From NCBI GenBank assembly GCA_018334015.1, contig JAGXTI010000014.1, positions 62,001-126,000 of the forward strand: a stretch of DNA of 64,000 bases. Direction: 5' to 3'. This DNA is from Silanimonas sp. GTDB lineage: Bacteria > Pseudomonadota > Gammaproteobacteria > Xanthomonadales > Xanthomonadaceae. The notes under the pieces were generated by a model, which saw nothing but the letters and a program-made list of their open reading frames with translations, had not been told where the DNA came from and did no database searches. The translations under genes were made by a program, and so were the position numbers. Positions 37,590 through 47,839 of the stretch are shown in pieces (the first letter of the stretch is position 1; every line of letters begins with the position of its first letter).

Positions 37590-38231
37590 ATGTCCGCCGT
37601 CCCCACACCCCACCGCCACGCCCGCTGGGCTTTTTTCCGCCAGTGGCTGAAAAATCCGCTTGGCGTCGCCGCCGTCTCGCCCTCCAGTCCGCAGCTCGCC
37701 CGCCTGATGACCGCCGCACTGCCGGCCGACAGCCAGCGGGTGATCGAACTGGGCGGTGGTACCGGAGCGATCACCCGGGCCCTGCTCGACACCGGCATCG
37801 CGCCCTCCGCCCTGATGGTGCTGGAGTTGAGCGAGGTGATGCACCAGACCCTGCGGCAACGCTTCCCGGACGTGAACCTGCACCTGGCGGATGCCGCCGA
37901 CGTGCACCGCTTGGCCGCGGCCAGCGGTTTCCTCGATACCGCGCCCGCCGATGCCGTGGTCTCCGGCCTGGGCCTGCTCTCGATGCCGCGACCGCTGCAG
38001 CGGGCGATCCTCGATGAATCCTTCGCCTGCCTGCGTCCCGACGGGCGCTTCATCCAGTTCACCTACGGTCCGGCCAGCCCGGTGGCCCGCGACGTGCTCG
38101 ATGCGCTCGATCTCGATGTCCGCCGCACCAGCTTCACCTGGTGGAACGTGCCGCCGGCCAGTGTCTACGTCTACCAACGCCTGCGTTCGCGTGCCGTCCC
38201 GGCCCGACCCATGGGCCAGCGCGCCGGTTGA
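37590..38231 (+). CDS. Class I SAM-dependent methyltransferase, PmtA-like (phospholipid N-methyltransferase type)
   Basis: A 213-residue methyltransferase. The start FFRQWLKNPLGVAAVSPSSPQLARLM matches phospholipid N-methyltransferases and related rRNA-dimethylase-like enzymes. SAM motif I is VIELGGGTGAIT, and motif II is near LMVLELSEVM. It may methylate phosphatidylethanolamine, but this subfamily also has members with no lipid activity. A TATGAT box lies 6 nt before the ATG, so the mRNA may be leaderless. It is 23 bp upstream of an ABC exporter. Confidence 0.8.
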   Translation: MSAVPTPHRHARWAFFRQWLKNPLGVAAVSPSSPQLARLMTAALPADSQRVIELGGGTGAITRALLDTGIAPSALMVLELSEVMHQTLRQRFPDVNLHLADAADVHRLAAASGFLDTAPADAVVSGLGLLSMPRPLQRAILDESFACLRPDGRFIQFTYGPASPVARDVLDALDLDVRRTSFTWWNVPPASVYVYQRLRSRAVPARPMGQRAG

Positions 38232-38254
38232 GGCAAGGCCGGCGGCGGCTGCCC

Positions 38255-40099
38255 ATGTTTGACGCTCTGATGGGCTGGTTTGAACGCCGGCTCGACCCCT
38301 TTCCCGCCGCTTCGCCGTCCCAGCCTCCGGCCCGGCTGCTGGCCTTCTGCCGGCATTACACCCGCGGTGCCACGCCCTGGCTTGCCCTGATGGGTGTGTT
38401 GAGCATCGCTCTGGCCGCGTTGGAGGTGACGCTCTACGCCTTCATCGGACGCATCGTCGATGCGCTCGGCAGCCAACCACCGACCGCCTTCTTCGAAGCC
38501 CATGGCACGGCACTGGCCGTGATGGCCATGCTGGTGCTGCTGGTGATGCCGGCACTGAACCTGCTGTGGTCGCTGACAACGCACCAGGTGCTGCTTGCCA
38601 ACTACCCCATGCGCATTCGCTGGAACGTGCATCGCTACCTGCTCCGGCAGTCGATGCGCTATTTCCAGGACGAGTTCGCCGGCCGCATCGCCACCAAGCT
38701 CATGCAGACTTCGCTGGCGGTGCGCGAGACCGTGGTCAAGCTGCTCGATGTCGGCAGCTATGTGCTGGTGTACGTCGGCGGCATGATCTTGATCGCCGCT
38801 TCGGCCGATTGGCGCTTGATGCTGCCTTTCCTCGCCTGGGTTGGCGGCTACGCCCTGCTGATGCGCTGGTTCCTGCCGCGCATGCAGGCGGTCAGCAGTG
38901 CCCAGGCCGATGCTCGCTCGATCATGACCGGGCGGGTGGTCGACAGCTACACCAACATCGCCACGGTCAAGCTGTTCTCGCACTCGCGGCGCGAACAGGC
39001 CTATGCCCGCGATGCCATGGAGGGCTTTCTCGGTACCGCCTATGCGCAGATGCGGCTGGTGACCCGGGTCAATGTCGCCAACGACAGCCTCAACATGCTG
39101 CTGCTGGCCACGGTCACCGGACTCGGACTCTGGTTGTGGTCGGACGGTGCGATCAGCCCCGGCGATGTGGCGGTGGCCCTGGCGCTGGTGCTGCGGATGA
39201 TGGGCATGTCGCAGTGGGTGATGTGGGAGCTCTCGGCGCTGTTCGAGAACATCGGCACGGTCAAGGACGGCATCACCTCGATCGCTCTGCCACCGACCGT
39301 CGAGGATGCACCCGGTGCGCCGGCCCTGCCCAGGGTGCGCGGCGAAATCCGCTTCGAGGGCGTCGGTTTTCACTACGGCAAGGGTGGCGGGGTGATCGAC
39401 CGGCTCGATCTGCATGTCCGTGCCGGCGAGAAGATCGGCATCGTCGGTCGTTCCGGCGCCGGCAAGTCGACGCTGGTGAACCTGCTGCTGCGTTTCCATG
39501 ACTGCGAAAGCGGGCGCATCACCCTCGACGGCATCGACATCGCCAGCGTGCAGCAGGACAGCCTGCGCGCGCAGATCGGCGTGGTCAGCCAAGACACCTC
39601 GTTGCTGCACCGGAGTGTGCGCGAGAACCTGCTCTACGGCCGTCCTGGGGCGAGCGAGGCCGACATGCTCGAAGCCGTGCGTCGTGCCCATGCCGAGGGC
39701 TTCATCGCCGCCTTGGTCGATGCCGAGGGTCGAAGCGGCTTCGATGCGCAGGTCGGCGAGCGCGGCGTCAAGCTCTCCGGTGGCCAGCGCCAGCGCATCG
39801 CCATCGCCCGGGTGCTGCTCAAGGACGCACCGGTGCTGGTGCTCGACGAGGCCACCTCGGCGCTGGATTCCGAGGTGGAAGGCGCCATCCAGGAAAACCT
39901 CGCCCAGCTCATGCAGGACAAGACGGTGATCGCCATCGCCCACCGGCTTTCGACCATCGCGGCGATGGACCGGCTGGTGGTGATGGACGGCGGCCGCATC
40001 GTCGAACAGGGCAGCCACGCCGATCTGATCGCTGCCGGTGGCCTGTACGCCAGGCTCTGGCACAAGCAGTCGGGCGGCTTCCTCGGCGCGACCGCCTGA
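38255..40099 (+). CDS. ABC exporter, fused membrane and ATPase domains
   Basis: A 614-residue half-transporter. Six membrane segments span residues about 40-330. The ATPase domain follows, with Walker A GRSGAGKSTLVNLLLRF, Q-loop VVSQDTSLL, signature KLSGGQRQRIAIARVLL, Walker B VLVLDEATSALD and the H-loop IAIAHRLSTIA. It is of the multidrug/lipid exporter (MsbA-like) class and would act as a homodimer. Its substrate cannot be told; the upstream methyltransferase may or may not be related. Confidence 0.92.
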   Translation: MFDALMGWFERRLDPFPAASPSQPPARLLAFCRHYTRGATPWLALMGVLSIALAALEVTLYAFIGRIVDALGSQPPTAFFEAHGTALAVMAMLVLLVMPALNLLWSLTTHQVLLANYPMRIRWNVHRYLLRQSMRYFQDEFAGRIATKLMQTSLAVRETVVKLLDVGSYVLVYVGGMILIAASADWRLMLPFLAWVGGYALLMRWFLPRMQAVSSAQADARSIMTGRVVDSYTNIATVKLFSHSRREQAYARDAMEGFLGTAYAQMRLVTRVNVANDSLNMLLLATVTGLGLWLWSDGAISPGDVAVALALVLRMMGMSQWVMWELSALFENIGTVKDGITSIALPPTVEDAPGAPALPRVRGEIRFEGVGFHYGKGGGVIDRLDLHVRAGEKIGIVGRSGAGKSTLVNLLLRFHDCESGRITLDGIDIASVQQDSLRAQIGVVSQDTSLLHRSVRENLLYGRPGASEADMLEAVRRAHAEGFIAALVDAEGRSGFDAQVGERGVKLSGGQRQRIAIARVLLKDAPVLVLDEATSALDSEVEGAIQENLAQLMQDKTVIAIAHRLSTIAAMDRLVVMDGGRIVEQGSHADLIAAGGLYARLWHKQSGGFLGATA

Positions 40100-40114
40100 A
40101 CCCCGGTCGAGGCC

Positions 40115-40921
40115 TCAGCGGCGCGCCGACTGCTGCCGGTGCATCATCCAGCCGGCGACGCTGACGCCGATGCAGACGGCGACGATCACCAGGGTGGCCA
40201 GCGCGTTGATCTCGGGTGTTACACCGAAGCGCACCTTGGAGAGGATCAGCACCGGCAGGGTGGTGGAGCCCGGCCCGGAGGTGAAGCTGGCGATCACCAC
40301 ATCGTCCAGCGAGAGCGTGAAGGCCAGCAGCCAGCCGGCCAGCAGGGCCGGCCAGATCAGCGGCAAGGTCACCAGGAAGAACACCTTCCAGGGCCGGGCG
40401 CCGAGGTCCATGGCGGCTTCCTCGAGGCTCTGGTCGCCCTGCACCAGACGCGAGCGCACCACCACAGTGACGTAGCAGACGCAGAGTGTGACGTGGGCGA
40501 TGGTGATGGTGTCGATGCCGCGCCCCTCCGGCCAACCGATCAGTTGCTGCAGGCTGATGAACAGAAACAGCGCGCTGATGCCCAGCATCACGTCGGGCAT
40601 CACCAGCGGGGCTGCGCTCATCAGCGAGAGCAGGCCGCGTCCGCGGAAGCGGCCGAAGCGCGACAGCGCGAGCGCGGCCAGCGTGCCCAGCACCACGGCG
40701 AGGGTGGAGGCGATGGCGGCGATCAGCAGCGAGATGCGGACCGCCGAGAGCACCGCCTCGTTGCTGAACAGCCGCAGGTACCACTCGAAGGAAAAACCGC
40801 CCCATACGCTGATCGAGCGGGTCTCGTTGAACGAGAACACGATGACACTGGCCATCGGCAGGTACAGGAAGGCGTAGCCGAAGGCCATCAGCGTGTAGAG
40901 CACGAAGGGCCGGCTGCTCAT
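40115..40921 (-). CDS. potI: Polyamine ABC transporter permease PotI
   Basis: A 268-residue inner-membrane permease with six membrane segments. The EAA loop EEAAMDLGARPWKVFFLVTLPLIWPAL that docks onto the ATPase is present. It is last in potF-potG-potH-potI and overlaps potH by 4 nt. Together these import putrescine or spermidine. Confidence 0.93.
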   Translation of the reverse strand: MSSRPFVLYTLMAFGYAFLYLPMASVIVFSFNETRSISVWGGFSFEWYLRLFSNEAVLSAVRISLLIAAIASTLAVVLGTLAALALSRFGRFRGRGLLSLMSAAPLVMPDVMLGISALFLFISLQQLIGWPEGRGIDTITIAHVTLCVCYVTVVVRSRLVQGDQSLEEAAMDLGARPWKVFFLVTLPLIWPALLAGWLLAFTLSLDDVVIASFTSGPGSTTLPVLILSKVRFGVTPEINALATLVIVAVCIGVSVAGWMMHRQQSARR

Positions 40922-41907
40922 CGGCGCTGCTCCTCGTGATCGGCCCGCTGCTCCTGGAAACGCTCGAAGATCAGCATGGGCACCACGATCAGGGCCAGCA
41001 TGGCCATGGCGACGGCGGCAGCCAGCGGGTAGTTGCGGGCATTGAAGAAGTCCTCCCAGATCCGCTGGCCGATGGTCAGCGAGCCGGGACCGCCCAGCAG
41101 GGCCGGGATCACGTACTCGCCGACCGCCGGGATGAACACCAGCAGCGAGCCGGCGACGATGCCGGGCAGCGAGAGCGGCAGGGTGACCGACAGGAAGGCC
41201 CGCCAAGGCCGGGCGCCAAGGTCGGCGGCGGCCTGCAGCAGGCTGTTGTCCAGCCGCATCAGGTTGGCCACCAGCGGCAGCACCATGAAGGGCAGGTAGT
41301 TGTAGGTGATGCCGACGTACACCGCGAACGGCGTGTCGAGCATCCGTACCGGCGAGTCGATGACGCCCAGCGCGATCAGCACCTGGTTGACCAGACCGCT
41401 GTCGCGCAGCAGGCCGGACAGCGCGTAGGTGCGCAGCAACGAACTGGTGAGGAAGGGCATCAGCACGCCGACCAGCAGCAGCAGGCGCAGCAGCGGTCGG
41501 GCACGGGCGATGCCGTAGGCGATCGGGTAGCCGATCAGCAGGCAGGCCAGGGTCGAGACCGAAGCGAACTGCAGCGAGGACAGGTAGCTTTCAACGTAGA
41601 GCGGGTCGCTCAGCAGGCGCAGGTAGCCGGCCAGACTCAGGGTGATCTGCACCAGCCCTTGTTCACCGATGGCGACCAGCTCGGAGTAGGGCGGCACCCC
41701 GCCGGTGCGCTGGGCGAGGCTGATCTGCAGTACCACCAGCAGTGGGGCCAGAAAGAAGGCCAGCAGCCAGAGCATCGGCACGGCGATGACCAGGTAGCGG
41801 CCCCGGCTGCCGCGCAGTTCGCGGCCGAGCGCGCCGATCTGCCGGAACAGGCCGAGGAAAACCTGGTACCAGAGGTCCCACCAGCCCGCATGGCCGCCAC
41901 TGGGCAT
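40918..41907 (-). CDS. potH: Polyamine ABC transporter permease PotH
   Basis: A 329-residue permease with six membrane segments and an N-terminal cytosolic stretch. The EAA loop is QAAADLGARPWRAFLSVTLPLSLPG. The late IPALLGGPGSLTIGQRIWEDFFNARNYPLAAA block is characteristic of PotH/PotB. It starts 3 nt after the potG stop. Confidence 0.94.
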   Translation of the reverse strand: MPSGGHAGWWDLWYQVFLGLFRQIGALGRELRGSRGRYLVIAVPMLWLLAFFLAPLLVVLQISLAQRTGGVPPYSELVAIGEQGLVQITLSLAGYLRLLSDPLYVESYLSSLQFASVSTLACLLIGYPIAYGIARARPLLRLLLLVGVLMPFLTSSLLRTYALSGLLRDSGLVNQVLIALGVIDSPVRMLDTPFAVYVGITYNYLPFMVLPLVANLMRLDNSLLQAAADLGARPWRAFLSVTLPLSLPGIVAGSLLVFIPAVGEYVIPALLGGPGSLTIGQRIWEDFFNARNYPLAAAVAMAMLALIVVPMLIFERFQEQRADHEEQRR

Positions 41908-41910
41908 GGC

Positions 41911-43053
<1,143 letters not shown>

Positions 43054-43059
43054 GATCCC

Positions 43060-44190
43060 TCAGCGGCCGGCCCGGATGGCTGTCCAGGCGCGCTGGCGGG
43101 CATCGTTCTCCTCGAGCGGCAGCTTGCGCACATCGTGCAGCTTGGCCAGCACCGCCTCAGGCGGGTACACCGCCGGGTCGTTACGCAGGGCCTCGCTGAC
43201 CAGCGGCTTGGCGGCAGCGTTGGCCGAGGCGAAGCTGACGTACTCGGTGATCGGCGCGATCACATCGGGGCGCAGCAGGAAGTCGATGAAGGCATGCGCT
43301 TCGGTCGGGTTCGGTGCGTCGGCCGGGATCGCCATGACATCGAACCAGCGCACGGCACCCTCCTTCGGGATGGCGTAGCCGATCTCGACACCGGTGCCGG
43401 CCTCGGCGGCGCGGGCGCGGGCCTGCAGCACATCGCCGTTGTAGCCCATGGCGATGCAGATCTCGCCGTTGGCGAGGTCGTCGATGTAGCGGCTGGAATC
43501 GAAATAGCGGATGTTCGAGTGGACCGCAGCGAAAGTACGGGTCACCAGCTCGATCTCGTCGCCGCCCATCGCGTTGGGGTCGCGGCCGTGGAACAGCAGG
43601 GCCGCCGAGAAAGCTTCCTGCTGGTCGTCGAGGATGGCGATGCCGCATTGCGCGAGCTTGCCGCTGATGGCCGGATCGAACAGCACGGCCCAGCTGTCGA
43701 CGACGAATTCGGGGCCGAGGATCTCGCGGATTCGGCCGATGTTGTAGCCGATGCCGGTGGTGCCCCACATGTAGGGTACAACGTGGCGACCCTCCGGATC
43801 GGCGACCCGCACGGCCTGCACCAGCGCCGGGTCGAGGTTGCCGATGTTGGGCAGCAGGGTTTTGTCCAGCGGCGCGTAGAGGTTGTTGAGGATGTGCTTC
43901 TGGGCGAACGGCGCCGAGGGGAAGACCACGTCGTAGCCGCTCTGCCCGGCGACCAGTTTGGCGTCCAGAGTTTCGTTGTCGGCATAGACGTCGTAGACGA
44001 CCCGGATGCCGGTTTCCTGGGTGAAGCGCTCGAGGGTGTCGGGCGCGATGTAGTCCGACCAGTTGTAGACGTTGACCTGGCGCTGGATCTGCGGGTCAGG
44101 CTTGGCGCCCTCCGGGGCGGGCGCGTCAGGATTGCCACCGCAGGCGGTAAGGGCCAGGGCGGCGGCGAGGGCGGTCAGGATCAGGCGCAT
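43060..44190 (-). CDS. potF: Polyamine-binding lipoprotein PotF
   Basis: A 376-residue substrate-binding protein. It has a signal peptide with the lipobox ALTAC, so it is anchored in the membrane rather than free in the periplasm as in E. coli. The start VNVYNWSDYIAPDTLERFTQETG and the SGYDVVFPSAPF motif are typical of PotF/PotD. The ATG at 44190 begins the signal peptide; a further upstream ATG at 44226 is not supported. It heads the four-gene operon. Confidence 0.94.
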   Translation of the reverse strand: MRLILTALAAALALTACGGNPDAPAPEGAKPDPQIQRQVNVYNWSDYIAPDTLERFTQETGIRVVYDVYADNETLDAKLVAGQSGYDVVFPSAPFAQKHILNNLYAPLDKTLLPNIGNLDPALVQAVRVADPEGRHVVPYMWGTTGIGYNIGRIREILGPEFVVDSWAVLFDPAISGKLAQCGIAILDDQQEAFSAALLFHGRDPNAMGGDEIELVTRTFAAVHSNIRYFDSSRYIDDLANGEICIAMGYNGDVLQARARAAEAGTGVEIGYAIPKEGAVRWFDVMAIPADAPNPTEAHAFIDFLLRPDVIAPITEYVSFASANAAAKPLVSEALRNDPAVYPPEAVLAKLHDVRKLPLEENDARQRAWTAIRAGR

Positions 44191-44269
44191 CGGCGGGTGC
44201 TCGGTGAAGGAAGGTAAGAAGTCCAAGACGCATGGTCCGGGCCGGGTCGCAGGGTGTCAACGCCAGAAC

Positions 44270-44299
44270 GGCCGGGGCCCGCGAGACGGAACCCCGGCC
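44270..44299 (-). terminator. Hairpin terminator after the FadB/FadJ-type gene
   Basis: On the minus strand GGCCGGGG (44299-44292) and CCCCGGCC (44277-44270) form a perfect 8-bp stem with a 14-nt loop, 4 nt after the stop codon of the fatty-acid oxidation gene. There is no good T-run after it, so it may be a weak terminator or a 3' stabiliser. Confidence 0.45.
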
Positions 44300-44303
44300 G
44301 CGG

Positions 44304-46352
44304 TCACAAGGCCTCCCAGCCGGGGCGCGGCTTGAAGCGTTCGCCGTGGCGGGCGGCCAGGGCCTCGAGCCGGGCCTTCAGCTTGGCAGCTCCCTCGGCG
44401 CGGGCATGGGCGATCGGGCCGCCACGGAAGGGTGCGAAGCCGGTGCCGAAGATCACGCCGGCATCGAGCAGATCGGCATCGGCCACCGTGCCGTCGGCGA
44501 GGCAACTCACTGCCTCGTTGACGAGCGGCAGGATCAGGCGGTCTTCCAGATCGTCCGGGGCCTTGTAGTCGGCCGGCACAGCGGGCTTCACCGCCTTGCC
44601 GTTTTCCCACTTGTAAAGGCCCTGGCCGTCCTTCTTGCCGCGCCGGCCCTCCTCGACGGTGAGCCCTTCCGGCAGCGGCTGGCCGTGGAAGGCCGCCATG
44701 ATCCTGCCGACACTGGCGGCCACATCGAGGCCGACGGTGTCGACCAGTTCGATCGGGCCCATCGGCATGCCGAATTTCAGCGCGGCTTTGTCGATGACGG
44801 CCCCCGGCACGCCCTCGCGGAACAGCAGGATCGCCTCCTGCATGTAGGGCGCGAGGATGCGGTTGACGAGGAAGCCGGGCGTGCCCGCCACCGGCACCGG
44901 CAGCTTGTCGATGGCCTTGCAGAAGGCGGCGAGGCGGCGCGTGGTCTCGGCATCGAGGCCGTCGTGCTGGACGATCTCGACCAGCGGCATCAGCGCCACC
45001 GGGTTGAAGAAATGCAGGCCGACGAAACGGGCCGGGTCCTTGCGGCCCTCGCGCAGGGTCTCCAGCGCGATCGAACTGGTGTTCGTGGCGAGGATGGCGC
45101 CGGGCTTGAGTGATTCCTCGGCCTTTTTGAACAGCGCCTGCTTGGCCTCGGCGTTCTCGTAGATGGCCTCGATGACGAGATCGGCTTTGGCCACGCCGCT
45201 GCCCTCGACATCGGCCTGCAGGCGGGCGCGGGTCTCGGCGCGCTTGGCCTCGTCCTTGATCTTCTTCGCGTAGAACTCGTCGGCGCGCTTCAGGGCCGGC
45301 TCGATGAAGCGCATCTCGCGGTCCTGCAGGGTCACGGTGAAGCCGCGCAGAGCCACCCAGGCGGCGATGTCGCCGCCCATCACGCCGGCACCGACCACGT
45401 GCACATGCTCGATGCCCGGCGGCGGCGTGCCGCCGCCATCTTTCCCGCCCAGGCCCTTCAGGCGCTCCATCAGCAGGAAGACGCGGACGAGATTGCGCGC
45501 CGTGCTGCCGGTGGCCAGCTTCGAGACCGCCTTGGCCTCGGCCAGCAGGGCGCGCTCGGTGTTGCAGACGCCGTGGCGACGCCAGGCCTCGATCAGGGCG
45601 TAAGGGGCCGGGTAGTGTTCGCGGCGGGCCTTGCGTGCCACCTGCTTCGCCATCATGTGGGCCAGCACCTGGCGCACCGGCCAGAGGTTGCTGAGCAGGG
45701 CGAGGGCCTGCTGCTTCAGCGGCCGGGTAGGGGTTTTCCGGGCCAGATCGAGCGCGGCATCGAGCAGCAGCGGGGCCTCCACCACCTTGTCGACCAAGCC
45801 GATGGCGCGGGCCTGGCTGGCCCGCAGGGCGCGCCCGGTCAGCATCAGGTCCATCGCCGCCGGAGCACCGAGCAGCTTCGGCGCACGCACGCTGCCGCCC
45901 CAGCCCGGGTAGATGCCGAGTTTCACTTCCGGCAGGCCGATGCGGGTGTTATCGGCGCTGCTCGCCACCCGGTAACGGCAGGCCAGGGCCAACTCGGTGC
46001 CGCCCCCCATGCAGTGGCCGTGGATGGCCGCCACGGTGGGGAAGGGCAGGCGGGCGATGCGATCGAACAGCAGCTGGCCGGAGCGGATCCAGTCGTAGAT
46101 CTGGCCCTTGGCGTCGATCGTCTCGAAGCCTTTGATGTCGGCGCCGGGGATGAAACCGGCCGGCTTGCCCGAGATGAACACCACGCCCTTGGGTTTCTCG
46201 ATGGCGAGGCGCTCGACCAGCGGGCCGAGTTCGTCGATCACGCCCTGCGAGAGCGCGTTCACGTTCTGGTCGGCACGGTCCAGGGTGAGGACGACGAAGC
46301 CGTCGGCGCGTACCTGCGTGCGCCAGTGTTGCAGGCGGAGTCCTTCAAACAT
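44304..46352 (-). CDS. Fatty-acid beta-oxidation multifunctional enzyme (enoyl-CoA hydratase / 3-hydroxyacyl-CoA dehydrogenase)
   Basis: A 682-residue fusion. Residues about 1-200 form an enoyl-CoA hydratase domain with the two oxyanion-hole segments SGKPAGFIPGADIKGF and HGHCMGGGTELALACRYR. The dehydrogenase half has HVVGAGVMGGDIAAW (NAD site), NTSSIALETL, GLHFFNPVALMPLVEIV and a terminal dehydrogenase C-domain. It is in the FadB/FadJ class, but no thiolase (fadA/fadI) is adjacent, so the partner is not in this window. The ATG at 46352 was chosen over 46394. Confidence 0.88.
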   Translation of the reverse strand: MFEGLRLQHWRTQVRADGFVVLTLDRADQNVNALSQGVIDELGPLVERLAIEKPKGVVFISGKPAGFIPGADIKGFETIDAKGQIYDWIRSGQLLFDRIARLPFPTVAAIHGHCMGGGTELALACRYRVASSADNTRIGLPEVKLGIYPGWGGSVRAPKLLGAPAAMDLMLTGRALRASQARAIGLVDKVVEAPLLLDAALDLARKTPTRPLKQQALALLSNLWPVRQVLAHMMAKQVARKARREHYPAPYALIEAWRRHGVCNTERALLAEAKAVSKLATGSTARNLVRVFLLMERLKGLGGKDGGGTPPPGIEHVHVVGAGVMGGDIAAWVALRGFTVTLQDREMRFIEPALKRADEFYAKKIKDEAKRAETRARLQADVEGSGVAKADLVIEAIYENAEAKQALFKKAEESLKPGAILATNTSSIALETLREGRKDPARFVGLHFFNPVALMPLVEIVQHDGLDAETTRRLAAFCKAIDKLPVPVAGTPGFLVNRILAPYMQEAILLFREGVPGAVIDKAALKFGMPMGPIELVDTVGLDVAASVGRIMAAFHGQPLPEGLTVEEGRRGKKDGQGLYKWENGKAVKPAVPADYKAPDDLEDRLILPLVNEAVSCLADGTVADADLLDAGVIFGTGFAPFRGGPIAHARAEGAAKLKARLEALAARHGERFKPRPGWEAL

Positions 46353-46451
46353 GGCGGGGCCGTTGGCCTGAATCAGGGATCGGACCGGTATCATCCGGGC
46401 TGTCGTTTCCCCCGGTCAAATCCGGCCCGCCCGAGGCGGTGGCCGCCACCG

Positions 46452-46480
46452 GGAACTTTTTCGCCCCGCACCGGTCGGTT
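46452..46480 (+). promoter_or_regulatory. Candidate sigma-E-type promoter upstream of rpoE
   Basis: GGAACTT at 46452-46458 matches the sigma-E -35 element, and TCGGTT at 46475-46480 is a weak -10 at 16-bp spacing. It is 54 bp upstream of rpoE, suggesting autoregulation. A second GGAACTT lies at 47747-47753 before degP. Confidence 0.5.
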
Positions 46481-46534
46481 CCCGCGTCCCCCTCGCGGCC
46501 TTCCGGTGCCCAGTGCAGCAGGAGCAGGCCCGGG

Positions 46535-47110
46535 ATGGGCGAGGACCACAACGATCTTGAACTCGTCAGGCGTGTCCAATCCGGTGAGCGCAATGCCTAC
46601 GACTTGCTCGTGCGCAAGCACCAGTACCGCATCGCGGCCTTGGTGCGGCGTCATGTCCGCGATCCGGCCGAGGCCGAGGACGTGGTCCAGGAAACCTTCC
46701 TTCGCGCCTGGCGCGCCCTGCCGCAGTTCCGCGGCGAGGCGCAGTTCAGCACCTGGCTCTACCGCATCGCCGTGAACACCGCCAAGAACCACCTGGTCAG
46801 CCTGGGCCGGCGTCCGCCCACCGAAGACATCGACGACGAGGCCTCCACCGCCGTCCGCGAGGCCCGGAGCCTGCACGACGGTGCCACGCCCGAGCAGGAG
46901 GCCCTGCGCGGCGAGACGGCGCGCATCGTGCTGGCCGCTGTCGATCGGCTCGCCCCGGAACTGCGTGAGGCACTGACCCTGCGCGAGGTCGAGGGCCTGA
47001 GCTACGAGGCGATCGCCGAACGCATGGCCTGCCCGATCGGTACCGTGCGCTCGCGCATTTTCCGGGCCCGCGACGCCATCGATCACGAACTCCGTGACCT
47101 GCTGCCATGA
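46535..47110 (+). CDS. rpoE: RNA polymerase sigma-E (AlgU/RpoE) ECF sigma factor
   Basis: A 191-residue ECF sigma factor. Region 2 contains DLLVRKHQYRIAALVRRHVRDPAEAEDVVQETFLRAWRALP and region 4 EVEGLSYEAIAERMACPIGTVRSRIFRARDAI. It is the RpoE/AlgU type that responds to outer-membrane folding stress. It overlaps rseA by ATGA and is followed by degP, the usual target. Confidence 0.96.
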   Translation: MGEDHNDLELVRRVQSGERNAYDLLVRKHQYRIAALVRRHVRDPAEAEDVVQETFLRAWRALPQFRGEAQFSTWLYRIAVNTAKNHLVSLGRRPPTEDIDDEASTAVREARSLHDGATPEQEALRGETARIVLAAVDRLAPELREALTLREVEGLSYEAIAERMACPIGTVRSRIFRARDAIDHELRDLLP

Positions 47111-47736
47111 ACCCGCCCAGCCCCACCCCCGATTTCCGAGAGCAGATGAGCGCCTGGTACGACGGCGAGCTGCCGATCGAAGCCGGTCGCTTCGTCGCCC
47201 GGCGTGTGCTTGACGATGCCCACCTGCGTGCCGAGCTGGGGCGCTGGCAGCGGGTCGGTGATGTGCTGCGCCGGCAGCCGGTGGACCGGCCCCCGGCTGA
47301 TCTCTCCCAGCGCATCGCGCAGGCCCTGCCGGAGCCTCGTCGCTTCCCCCGCGATGCGGCGCTGGCAGCCGGTGTGGCGCTGTTCGGCCTGCTGCTGTGG
47401 GCACCGCTCGGGCCGCCCGGTGGAGCACCGCCCGGCGACACCGGACCCGCTTTGACGGCTGGCGCGGTACCGGCGTCGGCCCCACCGGTGGCGGTCGCTC
47501 CGATGGCTCGCCCGGCGCCTGTCGAACCGCCGCTACGGGCTGTCAGCGTGCCGCCGGCCCGAGCCCAGGTGCCGGTGCTGGTGCGGGCACCGCAGCCCAG
47601 CCCGGAGCAACTGGCACCGCTGCCGCCCATCGAGCAGCCGCCCGAGCCCCCGGCCCGACCCTGGCCGCGTGGTGAGGGTGCGAACCCCGTTTTCGTTGTC
47701 GATTACCGCATGGTGCCGCCGTCGGAAGGCCGTTGA
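47107..47736 (+). CDS. rseA: Anti-sigma-E factor RseA-like
   Basis: A 209-residue single-pass protein. The N-terminal anti-sigma domain (DFREQMSAWYDGELP) is followed by a membrane segment at about 84-100 and a long Pro/Ala-rich periplasmic tail. No conventional C-terminal RseA domain can be recognised. RseB is not encoded downstream; degP comes directly. Stress-activated proteolysis of the periplasmic part would be expected to release sigma-E. Confidence 0.88.
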   Translation: MNPPSPTPDFREQMSAWYDGELPIEAGRFVARRVLDDAHLRAELGRWQRVGDVLRRQPVDRPPADLSQRIAQALPEPRRFPRDAALAAGVALFGLLLWAPLGPPGGAPPGDTGPALTAGAVPASAPPVAVAPMARPAPVEPPLRAVSVPPARAQVPVLVRAPQPSPEQLAPLPPIEQPPEPPARPWPRGEGANPVFVVDYRMVPPSEGR

Positions 47737-47746
47737 GCCTTACACG

Positions 47747-47753
47747 GGAACTT
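47747..47753 (+). promoter_or_regulatory. GGAACTT box upstream of degP (candidate sigma-E -35 element)
   Basis: The same GGAACTT seen before rpoE occurs 10 nt after the rseA stop and 86 nt before the degP ATG. The -10 region is not a clear match (CACCAA at 16-bp spacing). Confidence 0.4.
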
Positions 47754-47839
47754 ATCGGCCTCTGCGTCCCACCAAGGCCATGGCACTGGCATCCGCCATG
47801 GCCGTCCTACCCCCCTATCAAGCGATCCGACCTCTGACC

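Noticed and set aside
44304-46352. Calling the beta-oxidation enzyme fadB with a partner thiolase
   Set aside because: No thiolase gene is adjacent, and FadB and FadJ cannot be separated from the sequence alone, so no gene symbol was given.
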